A DNA stretch of 64,000 bases, from the NCBI RefSeq assembly GCF_042652085.1, contig NZ_JBHSJF010000002.1, positions 124,001-188,000 on the forward strand, written 5' to 3'. The DNA comes from Flaviflagellibacter deserti (GTDB lineage: Bacteria; Pseudomonadota; Alphaproteobacteria; Rhizobiales; Methylopilaceae). Both the position numbers and the translations under genes were made by a program. Positions 1 to 7,595 of this stretch are shown piece by piece. Below the pieces are notes generated by a model. The model had not been told where the DNA came from. It made no database searches and worked only from the letters and a program-made list of their open reading frames with translations. The stretch's first letter is position 1; each line of letters opens with the position of its first letter.

Positions 1-1088
1 TCCCGGACTTCCGGAAGAACTTCGGTCCCCGCGGCGTCATTCATTCCTGGGCGACCGACAAGGACGACGCCACCGTCATGCCGCGCTGGGGCAAGGTCGG
101 CAAACAAAAGATCGAGGACACCGGCCCGCTCACCAAGAAGCGCATGGAAACCTGCGACGACGAGTTCATCGCGGCGGCGAAGGATTTCATCAAGCGCCAG
201 AACGATGCAGGCAAACCGTGGTTTGTTTGGGTCAACACTACTCATATGCACTTCATCACGCATACGAAGAATGAAAGTCGCGGTCAGGCGGGCCGTTGGC
301 AGTCGAATTATCACGACACGATGATTGATCACGACAAGAGTGTCGGGGAATTGCTCGACTTTATCGACGAACTCGGAATCTCCGACGATACGTTCGTCCA
401 GTACTCCACGGACAACGGTCCGCACCGCAATACTTGGCCGGATGGTGGCACGACGCCGTTCCGTAGCGAAAAGAATACCAACTGGGAAGGCGGGTTCCGG
501 GTGCCATTGATCGTGCGCTGGCCAAACAAGATTCAGGCCGGCTCGATCAGCAACGAGATCGTGCAGCATCACGACTGGCTACCGACTTTCCTCACAATGG
601 CGGGCGCGTCCGATGTCGTGGACAAGCTGAAGAGTGGCTACAAGGCCATCGGGCGTACCTACAAGAACCACATCGACGGCTACGATCTCCTGCCATACCT
701 AACGGGGCAGGAGAAGAAGAGTCCGCGCAACTTCTTCTTCTACTTCAGCGATGACGGTGACGTTCTGGCGATCCGCATGGACAACTGGAAGATCGTATTC
801 ATGGAACAGCGTACGCCCGGCACGCTTGATGTCTGGCGCGACCCATTCGTGCGGCTCAGGGTGCCGAATATCTTCAACCTGCGCACAGACCCATTCGAGT
901 TCGCAAAGATAACGTCGAATACTTACAACGACTGGATGGTCCACCACGTCTATCTGATCTACGCGGTTCAGGCGGTCGCGGCGAAATTTGCTGAAACCTT
1001 CCGGGAGTTTCCGGTCGTGCAGAAGCCGAACAGCTTCACCATCGACGATGCGATGGCGAAGATGTCGGAGTCGCCAGGCGGAGACTAG
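1..1088 (+). CDS. Arylsulfatase, C-terminal part (5' truncated by window)
   Basis: The frame is open from the first complete codon at position 3, so the N-terminus and the C-x-P-x-R formylglycine signature lie outside the window. What is seen is the second half of an alkaline-phosphatase-superfamily sulfatase. It has a metal-site DNGPH motif, then a GGFRVPLIVRWP stretch and a DGYDLLPYLTG stretch, all typical of type I arylsulfatases. Such enzymes hydrolyse sulfate esters using a formylglycine made from Cys or Ser. An FGE homologue lies 1.75 kb downstream on the same strand, which supports the call. A strong terminator follows the stop codon. Substrate and cell compartment cannot be told without the N-terminus. 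Confidence 0.9.
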   Translation, partial: PDFRKNFGPRGVIHSWATDKDDATVMPRWGKVGKQKIEDTGPLTKKRMETCDDEFIAAAKDFIKRQNDAGKPWFVWVNTTHMHFITHTKNESRGQAGRWQSNYHDTMIDHDKSVGELLDFIDELGISDDTFVQYSTDNGPHRNTWPDGGTTPFRSEKNTNWEGGFRVPLIVRWPNKIQAGSISNEIVQHHDWLPTFLTMAGASDVVDKLKSGYKAIGRTYKNHIDGYDLLPYLTGQEKKSPRNFFFYFSDDGDVLAIRMDNWKIVFMEQRTPGTLDVWRDPFVRLRVPNIFNLRTDPFEFAKITSNTYNDWMVHHVYLIYAVQAVAAKFAETFREFPVVQKPNSFTIDDAMAKMSESPGGD

Positions 1089-1098
1089 CAATTCGAAG

Positions 1099-1124
1099 GG
1101 CGGCGGAGCGATCCGCCGCCTTTT
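1099..1124 (+). terminator. Rho-independent terminator after the sulfatase
   Basis: A 9-bp perfect stem (GGCGGCGGA with TCCGCCGCC) closes a GCGA loop and is followed by TTTT. It starts 10 nt after the sulfatase stop codon. It would end the sulfatase transcript before the convergent small gene on the other strand. Confidence 0.85.
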
Positions 1125-1151
1125 GCTTCCGCGAGGCTTGAGATGATCCGT

Positions 1152-1373
1152 TTAGAGCCGGCCGAACCAGTTGAGATTGACGACATGCGCAAGCGACGCG
1201 AACGGCTTGCTGCATCGCTCGTGATACGGCCCCGTCAGACCCTTGTGGCCATGCGGGTCGTTGTCGAAACGGATGTGAACGCTGCGCTGTTCCTTTGTGA
1301 TCGGCGCATTACAGGCCGAGCACCAAGGTTCGTTCCCGCCGCTGCCGCTGGCGGGCATAGGGTCAAAGGCCAA
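1152..1373 (-). CDS. Small CxxC protein, function unknown
   Basis: This 73-residue protein is not assigned to a named family. It has WCSACNAPI near residue 18 and a second part HERCSKPFASL near residue 52. The spacing of a CxxC, a later Cys and several His residues suggests a single metal or redox site. The C-terminus is rich in aromatic and aliphatic residues (NLNWFGRL). There is no signal peptide or membrane segment. The protein-like composition and cysteine pattern make this strand more credible than the overlapping frames. It converges on the sulfatase gene and is divergent from the HAD gene at 1556. Confidence 0.6.
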   Translation of the reverse strand: MAFDPMPASGSGGNEPWCSACNAPITKEQRSVHIRFDNDPHGHKGLTGPYHERCSKPFASLAHVVNLNWFGRL

Positions 1374-1555
1374 AATCCTAACTCCTGCGCAATCGCCGCG
1401 CCCTTCTCACGCTGGCATGCGGTTTTCCGTCTCAAAAGCCCAGTTCGGTTCTCCTTCGGGCGTTATCCAGAGGCTGGCGGCGATATGTCACCATTTCTTC
1501 ATAGACGTGGATTCCATCACACGACCGACAGGGCTGATTCCGTACGGAGAGCGGT

Positions 1556-2470
1556 ATGAACCATCTCCCGTCTTGGAATGATGGGCCCTCGAAGGACGCC
1601 ATCCTCGACTTCGTCGCGCGGGTTTCACATGGAGACAGCCCGGATTTCGTGCCGGTATCGGAACGCATCGCCTGTTTCGACAACGATGGCACGCTGTGGT
1701 GCGAATTTCCGATGCAGACGCAGGTCTTCTTCGCCTTCGCGCAGCTCGCGAACATCGTCGAGAAAAGCCCCGACCTGAAAGAGAAGCAGCCCTACAAGGC
1801 GTTTCTCGAACACGATACGGCGACGATCCATGCCCTCGGCAAGAAGGCCGTGTTCGAGTTCGCCTTCGCGACCCATGCGGGGATGACGGTCGACGAGTTC
1901 GCCGACATTGCACGCTCCTGGTTCGAGACCGCGCGCAATCCGAAGCTCGACCGGCTGTTCGTCAAATGCGTGTACCAGCCGCAGGTCGAGCTTCTGGCGC
2001 TGCTGCGGGAGAACGGCTTCAAGACCTTCATCGTGTCCGGCGGGGGGATCGATCTGATCCGTGCATTCGCCGAGCTCGCTTATGGCATTCCGCCCGAACA
2101 GGTGGTCGGCTCGAGCGTGAAGACAGCATTCGAGGCCGCCGGCAAGCTGGTCTCATTGAGGAAGCTTGCCGAGCTGCGGAGCTTCGACGACCGCGAGGAG
2201 AAGGTCGTCAATATCGGCCTGCATATCGGCCGCCGGCCGATCTTCGTATTCGGCAATTCGGATGGCGATCTCGCGATGATGCGATACGCGCTCGCCGGCC
2301 AGGGACCGCGCCTCGCAATGCTCGTCCATCACGACGATGCCGAGCGGGAGTTCGCCTATGATCGGGACTTCAAGCTCAGTCCGCTGACCGAGGCGCTGGA
2401 CAATGCGGCCGCCTATGGCATCCGCGTCGTCAGCATGGCTCGGGACCGGAAAGAGGTGTTCGTCGCATGA
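1556..2470 (+). CDS. HAD-superfamily hydrolase (cytoplasmic paralogue)
   Basis: A 304-residue haloacid-dehalogenase-fold phosphohydrolase. Motif I is FDNDGTL with nucleophile Asp42 and general acid Asp44. A motif II-like FIVSGGG follows at about residue 160, and FGNSDGD near residue 225 is motif IV. No signal peptide is present. A GGAGAG ribosome site precedes the ATG. It is paralogous to the exported protein at 3924-4943: both begin with a PSWN motif and keep QPxxE-LLALLRxNGF. The family resembles the phosphoserine-phosphatase branch, but the substrate is unknown. Its stop overlaps the next start by 4 nt, so translation is probably coupled to the DUF1622 gene. Confidence 0.9.
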   Translation: MNHLPSWNDGPSKDAILDFVARVSHGDSPDFVPVSERIACFDNDGTLWCEFPMQTQVFFAFAQLANIVEKSPDLKEKQPYKAFLEHDTATIHALGKKAVFEFAFATHAGMTVDEFADIARSWFETARNPKLDRLFVKCVYQPQVELLALLRENGFKTFIVSGGGIDLIRAFAELAYGIPPEQVVGSSVKTAFEAAGKLVSLRKLAELRSFDDREEKVVNIGLHIGRRPIFVFGNSDGDLAMMRYALAGQGPRLAMLVHHDDAEREFAYDRDFKLSPLTEALDNAAAYGIRVVSMARDRKEVFVA

Positions 2471-2856
2471 GCGAGCTTCTCGTCTCCCTTACCGAAGCAT
2501 CGACGCTCGCGATCGATCTCATCGCCCTCTGCGTCATCGTCTACGGCACGGTGGAAGCGGCCTGCATGGTCATCCTGCATGTCGTGACGGCCCGGGACGA
2601 TGGTCTGGAGCGGCGCGCGATCTGGCTGCGCTATGCGCGCTGGCTCGTGGCCGGCCTGACCTTCCAGCTCGCCGCCGATATCCTCGAGACCTCGGTCGCT
2701 CCCGACTGGCAGACGGTCGGACGATTGGGCGCGATCGCGGTGATCCGGACATTCCTGAACTATTTTCTCGACCGCGATCTCGCCGAGATTCGCGAGCGTA
2801 ATCGCGAGGGGCTGACGCCACGCAAGGGAGAGGTTGCCGATGTCGATGCTGCTTGA
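2467..2856 (+). CDS. DUF1622 inner-membrane protein
   Basis: A 129-residue protein with a first hydrophobic helix at about residues 12-36, then a basic loop, a second helix at about 55-75 (LVAGLTFQLAADIL) and a third weaker one near 85-103. The C-terminal tail is charged. It matches the DUF1622 pattern, a family with no known function. It starts inside the HAD stop codon (ATGA) and overlaps the FGE gene by 17 nt, so the three genes form one translationally coupled unit. Confidence 0.85.
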   Translation: MSELLVSLTEASTLAIDLIALCVIVYGTVEAACMVILHVVTARDDGLERRAIWLRYARWLVAGLTFQLAADILETSVAPDWQTVGRLGAIAVIRTFLNYFLDRDLAEIRERNREGLTPRKGEVADVDAA

Positions 2857-3811
2857 GCCCGAAGTCGCGGCGCCGCCCGGCATGGCCCGCATTCCTGGCG
2901 GCCTATTCAACATGGGCTCGAACCATCACTACGCCGAGGAGAAGCCCGTCCATCGCGTGCGGGTCGATGCGTTCCTGATGGAGCGGACGCCGGTGACGAA
3001 CGCCGAGTTCCGCGCCTTCGTCGAGGAGACCGGTCACATAACCTTCGCCGAGATAGCGCCCCGCGCCGAAGACTATCCCGGCGCGAAGCCGGAGATGCTG
3101 CGGCCGTCCTCGCTCGTCTTCATGCAGCCGTCGGGACCGGTGGATCTGCGCAACTGGTCCAACTGGTGGAACTTCATGGCCGGCGCGGACTGGCGCCATC
3201 CGTACGGGTCGGGAAGCTCGATCGACGGACTGGACGATCACCCGGTGGTCCACGTCGCCTATTCCGATGCAGAGGCCTACGCGAAGTGGGCCGGCAAGAG
3301 ATTGCCGACCGAGGCGGAATGGGAATTCGCCGCGCGCGGCGGGCTGAAGGATGCCGACTACGCCTGGGGCGATACCTTCGCGCCGGACGGGCAGGCGATG
3401 GCCAATACCTGGCAGGGGCAGTTCCCGTGGCAGAACCTGGCCGAGGACGGCTATGAGCGGACCTCGCCCGTTGGCAGCTTTCCGGCGAACGGATATGGCC
3501 TTCACGACCTGATCGGCAATGTCTGGGAGTGGACATCGGACTGGTTCGTCGATCATCACCCCGCAGACGAGACGAAGACCTGTTGCGTGCCGCTCAATCC
3601 GCGCGGCCCGAGAGAAAATGAGAGCTACGATCGCTGCCAGCCGGAAATCCGGATTCCGCGCAAGGTCCTGAAGGGCGGATCGCATCTGTGCGCGCCCAAT
3701 TATTGCCGGCGTTATCGCCCGGCGGCGCGACATCCGGAGCCGGTCGACACATCGACCTCTCACGTCGGGTTTCGTTGCGTGACCGACGCTCCCGCCGGGC
3801 AAGATAAGTGA
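2840..3811 (+). CDS. Formylglycine-generating enzyme (SUMF1/FGE family)
   Basis: This enzyme oxidises a Cys in the sulfatase signature to formylglycine. The 323-residue chain shows family hallmarks in order: IPGGLFNMGSN, ERTPVTNAEFRAFV, RLPTEAEWEFAARGG, GLHDLIGNVWEWTSDW, and the active-site region GGSHLCAPNYC at Cys284 and Cys289. The five-residue spacing of these cysteines equals that of the copper-binding catalytic pair of true FGEs, which many SUMF1-like proteins lack. There is no signal peptide. I chose ATG 2840 because GGAGAGG lies 6 nt upstream; an in-frame TTG at 2834 lies too close to that site. The likely client is the sulfatase at the window start. Confidence 0.93.
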   Translation: MSMLLEPEVAAPPGMARIPGGLFNMGSNHHYAEEKPVHRVRVDAFLMERTPVTNAEFRAFVEETGHITFAEIAPRAEDYPGAKPEMLRPSSLVFMQPSGPVDLRNWSNWWNFMAGADWRHPYGSGSSIDGLDDHPVVHVAYSDAEAYAKWAGKRLPTEAEWEFAARGGLKDADYAWGDTFAPDGQAMANTWQGQFPWQNLAEDGYERTSPVGSFPANGYGLHDLIGNVWEWTSDWFVDHHPADETKTCCVPLNPRGPRENESYDRCQPEIRIPRKVLKGGSHLCAPNYCRRYRPAARHPEPVDTSTSHVGFRCVTDAPAGQDK

Positions 3812-3829
3812 TTGAGAAATCCGGCTTTC

Positions 3830-3850
3830 GTTACGTCTCGTTACAGTAAC
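3830..3850. promoter_or_regulatory. Candidate operator with GTTAC repeats
   Basis: GTTAC occurs at 3830 and again at 3840, exactly one helical turn apart. The second copy forms the perfect dyad GTTAC-A-GTAAC (3840-3850). The site lies 74 nt before the exported HAD gene and just after the FGE gene. The form resembles dimeric-repressor operators such as those of TetR types, but no regulator gene is adjacent. Confidence 0.4.
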
Positions 3851-3895
3851 ATAGCCCTCTGAAGCTGGCCGTCCTTCTCGAAAAGCGGAAAGCTC

Positions 3896-3920
3896 CGGAC
3901 CGTTCCTTAACGGCGGTCCG
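3896..3920 (+). promoter_or_regulatory. Hairpin directly ahead of the exported HAD start codon
   Basis: CGGACCG (3896-3902) pairs perfectly with CGGTCCG (3914-3920) around an 11-nt loop. The ATG at 3924 comes 3 nt later and no Shine-Dalgarno sequence is visible between them. The hairpin has no T-run, so it looks more like a translational control element or a transcript boundary than a terminator. Confidence 0.45.
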
Positions 3921-3923
3921 ATA

Positions 3924-4943
3924 ATGTCGTACGCGTTCAGAATACGGACGTTCCCCGGATTCCAGGCCCTGCTTGCGGCTGTCGTCTCGGCGATCGTGTC
4001 GCTCGGGGCATTCGGCGCGTATGCGCAGACCGACCCGCTGCCCTCATGGAACGAGGGCGTCACCAAACAGGCGATCCTGGATTTCGTCGTGGCGTCGTCG
4101 ACGCAGAACAATCCCGGTTTCGTGCCGCCGGCCGAGCGCATCGCCGTGTTCGACATGGACGGGACCCTGATTCCCGAACGGCCTATGCCGGCGGCGATCG
4201 TCCCGATCCTCGCCGACCTCAAGCAGGCGGTCGTGAAGAACCCGATCCTGCAGGAAAAACCCGCGATCTCAGCCCTGCTGAAGGGTGACCAGGCGGGTGT
4301 CCTCGCAGCCGGCCAGCAGGGCATCAATGACATCATCGCCGCCGTGGCGGACGGCAAGACGACCGAAGAGGTCGCCGCCAACGTCGCCACCCTCATGCAC
4401 GGCGCCGTGCATCCGAAATTCGACGTGCCGTTCTCCAAGGCGGTCTACCAACCGATGATGGAGGTGCTGGCATTGCTGCGGGCGAATGGCTTCTCGACCT
4501 GGATCTGCAGTGGCAGCCCCGTCCTGTTCACCCGGCAGATGGCCGAGGAGATGTTCGGCATCCCGCCGCATCAGGTCATGGGCAGCAACCTCGAGACCAA
4601 ATTCGTCGAGCGCAACGGCCGGAGCGTCCTCGTCTTCGACTCCCTGATCGACCACTTGAACGATCGCAAAGGCAAGCCGGTCACGCTCAATCTCGTCCTT
4701 GGAACGCGGCCGGTCTTCGTCGCCGGCAATGAGGGCGGCCGCGGCGACATCGCAATGATGCGCTGGTCGAAGGACCGCGTCGGCCCGAGCTTCCAGCTCC
4801 TCATCGATCACGACGATGCGGCGCGCGAATTCTCATACGAAGAGTCGGACAATTACTCGCTCGATGCGGCCGGCAAGTACGGCTTCCACGTCGTCAGCAT
4901 CAGGGCCGACTGGAAGACCGTCGTCGCGCCGGCAGGGAATTAA
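3924..4943 (+). CDS. Exported HAD-superfamily hydrolase
   Basis: A 339-residue protein with a signal peptide. It has a basic start, then hydrophobic residues 13-33 and a likely cleavage after AYA34. HAD motif I is FDMDGTL with Asp77 and Asp79. A motif II-like WICSGSP stretch lies near residue 194, and NEGGRGDIAMMRW near residue 272 corresponds to the last acidic motif. It is a paralogue of the cytoplasmic protein at 1556-2470, sharing PSWNxG, AILDFV and the HAD core. One copy is therefore predicted in the cytoplasm and one in the periplasm. The start has no visible ribosome site. The substrate is unknown. Confidence 0.88.
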   Translation: MSYAFRIRTFPGFQALLAAVVSAIVSLGAFGAYAQTDPLPSWNEGVTKQAILDFVVASSTQNNPGFVPPAERIAVFDMDGTLIPERPMPAAIVPILADLKQAVVKNPILQEKPAISALLKGDQAGVLAAGQQGINDIIAAVADGKTTEEVAANVATLMHGAVHPKFDVPFSKAVYQPMMEVLALLRANGFSTWICSGSPVLFTRQMAEEMFGIPPHQVMGSNLETKFVERNGRSVLVFDSLIDHLNDRKGKPVTLNLVLGTRPVFVAGNEGGRGDIAMMRWSKDRVGPSFQLLIDHDDAAREFSYEESDNYSLDAAGKYGFHVVSIRADWKTVVAPAGN

Positions 4944-4989
4944 GAGGCGGGAAAACGGACGAGGGGTGGGGACGTAGAAGGAGAGAACA

Positions 4990-5466
4990 ATGACAGGACG
5001 TCTTCCGACAACGGCGCGTACGTCGTTGCTGGCTGTGGTGCTGCTGGCAGGCTCCGCTTTCTGGTTGCCTGGCGCCGGAACTGCCGCCCCCCTCAACCAG
5101 GCCCCTCTTGTCGCTCCGATCGCCAGTCAGGCGACGCCGCTTTACACCGAGGTCCAGGCCCGAGGTCGTACGGTGCGCCGCACCACGGTTCGCGGCCCGC
5201 GTGGCGGCGTCGCGCGGCGTACTACGGTCGTTCGACCGGGTGTTCGGCCCGGTGTTCGGCCGGGTGTTAGACCCGGCTACCGTCCCGGACGCTGGGCTCG
5301 TCCCGGCCGGTATTACTGGCGTCCAGGTGGAGCGGTCGCGGCGGGCGCCGCGCTCGGCTTCCTTGGAGCCGCGGCGGTGTCATGGGCCAACGCTCCGGCT
5401 CCCGGCATGTGCTGGTACTACACCAGCCCGAGTCGCCGCAGTGGCTTCTGGGACTACTGCCCGTAG
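4990..5466 (+). CDS. Small secreted Arg/Pro/Gly-rich repeat protein
   Basis: A 158-residue protein with a signal peptide ending around residue 33 (AGTAA-P). A basic region follows, with RTTV repeats and then tandem RPGV units (residues 82-100). Next is a glycine/alanine hydrophobic helix (about 113-132) and an aromatic tail with two cysteines (MCWYYTSP...GFWDYC). This layout recurs in small exported proteins of Hyphomicrobiales whose function is unknown. GGAGAG lies just before the ATG. It is transcribed in the same direction as the HAD gene, 46 nt downstream. The basic repeat could bind polyanions, but that is only inference. Confidence 0.8.
   Translation: MTGRLPTTARTSLLAVVLLAGSAFWLPGAGTAAPLNQAPLVAPIASQATPLYTEVQARGRTVRRTTVRGPRGGVARRTTVVRPGVRPGVRPGVRPGYRPGRWARPGRYYWRPGGAVAAGAALGFLGAAAVSWANAPAPGMCWYYTSPSRRSGFWDYCP
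5233..5289 (+). repeat. Tandem 12-nt repeat encoding RPGV units
   Basis: Four to five consecutive RPGx codon sets lie inside the small secreted protein gene. The copies are nearly identical at the DNA level (units around GGTGTTCGGCC), so copy number could change by slippage without breaking the frame. Confidence 0.8.
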
Positions 5467-5475
5467 AGACTGGTC

Positions 5476-5507
5476 CACCTGCACCGCCTTCATGGGTGGT
5501 GCAGGTG
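5476..5507 (+). terminator. Strong hairpin after the repeat protein gene
   Basis: CACCTGCACC (5476-5485) and GGTGCAGGTG (5498-5507) are perfect 10-bp inverted arms. Wobble pairing can extend the stem inward. It begins 10 nt after the stop codon. No T-run follows, so it may stabilise the 3' end or terminate with help from Rho rather than act as a classical intrinsic terminator. Confidence 0.55.
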
Positions 5508-5670
5508 CACGCCTGCAACGAAGGTACAGGCCGCGGGCCGAAATACTCGACGGAACGTGGACGTTTCCGGAGGCGACGCCAACGAACTGATTGTCTTCGC
5601 CGACCGAGGCCTGTTCGGCGCTTTTGGAAGACCGGACATCGCTTCAGACACAACTCGGGAGATCGGAGTC

Positions 5671-7059
5671 ATGGAAAAGTCTGCTGTCGCATCGCTTGCT
5701 ATCCCGGCCGCGGAACTGGCTGCTTCGGCCTTCGCCCAATCGCCTTCGGTCGACGAAGCGCGAGGCATCGCCCAAGAGGCATATATCTACCTCTATCCGC
5801 TGATCTCGATGGACGTGACGCGGAAGCAACTCGTCAATGCTGATCCGGCCACCTCGCCGATCGGCGGGCCACCGAACACGTTCAAGAACGTCCAGGCATT
5901 TCCCTCGGCCGATATGCGCGTGGTCGTGCGACCGAACTTCGACACGCTCTATTCGAGCAGCTGGCTGGACCTGACCAGGGGCCCGGTCGTCGTCTCGGCC
6001 CCCGATACCGGCGGTCGCTACTACATGTTGCCGATGCTGGACATGTGGACCGACGTGTTCGCCGTGCCGGGCAAGCGGACGACCGGAACTGACGCCGCCA
6101 ATTTCGCCGTCGTGCCTCCCGGCTGGTCCGGCACGCTTCCCGCCGATCTGCAGAGGATCGACGCCTCGACTCCGTATGTCTGGGTAATCGGACGTACGCA
6201 GACCAACGGGGTGCAGGACTATGCCGCCGTCCACAAGATCCAGGATGGTTACAGGATTACCTCGTTGGAAGACTGGGGGAAGTCTCCGACTCCCGTCAAA
6301 TACACGATCGATACGACTGCCGACCTCAAGACCCCGCCGCTGGATCAGGTCAACGACATGTCGGCCGCCGACTATTTCAAGTACGGCGCCGAGCTGATGA
6401 AAATGCACCCGCCGCATGGAAGCGACTGGTCGACCATCGCTCGCCTGAAACGGATCGGCATCGAACCCGGCAAAAGCTTCGACTCGTCGAAGGCCGACGC
6501 AGCAGCGCTGGCCGGCGGCGCTTCGGACGGCCTGAAGCTGATGAAGGAGAAGGTCCCGACGATAGCCCGCGTGACCAATGGCTGGCAGATGAACACCGAC
6601 ACGATGGGTGTCTACGGGAATTACTATCTCAAGCGCGCGATCATCGCGATGGCCGGCCTTGGCGCAAATCAGGTCGAGGATGCAATCTACCCGCTGAACA
6701 TCGCTGACGCGGACGGCGACAAGGTCACCGGCGACAAAAAATACGTCCTGCATTTCGCCAAGGACGACATACCGCCCGTCGACGCCTTCTGGTCGTTGAC
6801 TATGTACGACGCACAGGGCTTCCAGGTGGCAAACCCGATTAACCGGTTCGCGATCGGCGATCGCGATGCGCTGAAATTCAACGCGGACGGTTCGCTCGAC
6901 CTCTACATCCAGAACGAAAATCCCGGTCCCGACAAAGAGGCGAACTGGCTTCCGGCTCCGGCGAGCGGCGAGCTTGGCCTGACGCTTCGTCTCTATGCGC
7001 CGAAAGCGCCGGTCGCAAACGGCCGCTGGAATCCGCCGGCAATCAAGAAGGTCAAATGA
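5671..7059 (+). CDS. DUF1254/DUF1214 protein, exported
   Basis: A 462-residue protein. I chose ATG 5671, preceded by CGGGAG; residues 1-24 form a signal-like segment ending in ASAFA-Q. The DUF1254 domain follows (EAYIYLYPLISMDVTRKQ, then RPNFDTLYSSSWLDL and GGRYYMLPMLDMWTDVF). The C-terminal DUF1214 domain ends with DAFWSLTMYD and LPAPASGELGLTLRLYAP. The domain pair is common in proteobacteria, but its activity is not established. It is followed after 12 nt by the DUF3302 gene, so it probably shares a transcript with the YiaW/YiaV-like unit. Confidence 0.9.
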   Translation: MEKSAVASLAIPAAELAASAFAQSPSVDEARGIAQEAYIYLYPLISMDVTRKQLVNADPATSPIGGPPNTFKNVQAFPSADMRVVVRPNFDTLYSSSWLDLTRGPVVVSAPDTGGRYYMLPMLDMWTDVFAVPGKRTTGTDAANFAVVPPGWSGTLPADLQRIDASTPYVWVIGRTQTNGVQDYAAVHKIQDGYRITSLEDWGKSPTPVKYTIDTTADLKTPPLDQVNDMSAADYFKYGAELMKMHPPHGSDWSTIARLKRIGIEPGKSFDSSKADAAALAGGASDGLKLMKEKVPTIARVTNGWQMNTDTMGVYGNYYLKRAIIAMAGLGANQVEDAIYPLNIADADGDKVTGDKKYVLHFAKDDIPPVDAFWSLTMYDAQGFQVANPINRFAIGDRDALKFNADGSLDLYIQNENPGPDKEANWLPAPASGELGLTLRLYAPKAPVANGRWNPPAIKKVK

Positions 7060-7071
7060 CGGGAGGATCGT

Positions 7072-7422
7072 ATGGAAGCCGGGTTCGACTGGCTTTGGTG
7101 GCTTTGCCTGGTCATCGTCATCGGCCTCTTCATCGCGATGGTTTATGTCATCTACTGGCTCGGCAGGCTGCCGGGCGAGACCGCGCACAAACGCGGTCAT
7201 CCGCAGGCTTCGGCGATCACCGTCTGCGGCTGGCTCGGTCTGTTGTTTCCGCCGCTCTGGCCGATCGCGCTGGTCTGGGCGTGGACCACGCCACGCGACC
7301 GGCCGCTGCAGCCACCGCCGGACCTCAATGATCTGGAAGCGACGCTTCGGCGGACGGCGCTCCGCATTGCCGATATCGAGCGTGCGCTCGGCATACCGGC
7401 CGGAAAGGCGGGTGCGAGATGA
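7072..7422 (+). CDS. DUF3302 inner-membrane protein (YiaW-like)
   Basis: A 116-residue protein with a first membrane helix at residues 9-31 (LWWLCLVIVIGLFIAMVYVIYWLG) and a second around 48-66 (CGWLGLLFPPLWPIALVWAW). A cytoplasmic tail then carries a short predicted coiled segment. It resembles E. coli YiaW (DUF3302), which sits next to the HlyD-family gene yiaV. The same association is seen here, with one extra small gene between them. GGGAGG precedes the ATG. The stop overlaps the next start by 4 nt. Confidence 0.8.
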   Translation: MEAGFDWLWWLCLVIVIGLFIAMVYVIYWLGRLPGETAHKRGHPQASAITVCGWLGLLFPPLWPIALVWAWTTPRDRPLQPPPDLNDLEATLRRTALRIADIERALGIPAGKAGAR

Positions 7423-7589
7423 TCCCGGCTCTGCTGTCCTCCGTTGTGATCATGTTCCTCTATTGGCGTGAGAGCCGGCCGAAGCCCGGCGTGCCGGTGC
7501 CCGGATCGGCCGAGGATCTCGAGGACGAACTTGTCGATCTCAATGCCCGGCTGGATGCGATCCAGCGGCACCTCACGCAAAAGGGGTGA
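7419..7589 (+). CDS. 56-residue membrane-anchored small protein
   Basis: The frame starts with the ATG that overlaps the stop of the DUF3302 gene (ATGA). It begins MIPALLSSVVIMFLYWRES and ends ...AIQRHLTQKG. Residues 3-15 are hydrophobic, then come a Pro-rich stretch and an acidic amphipathic helix (residues 30-52). The HlyD-family gene begins 6 nt after its stop. The overlap, the spacing and the regular residue pattern argue that it is translated. I know no family for it. A role as a small partner of the flanking membrane proteins is inference. Confidence 0.65.
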   Translation: MIPALLSSVVIMFLYWRESRPKPGVPVPGSAEDLEDELVDLNARLDAIQRHLTQKG

Positions 7590-7595
7590 TGCGCG

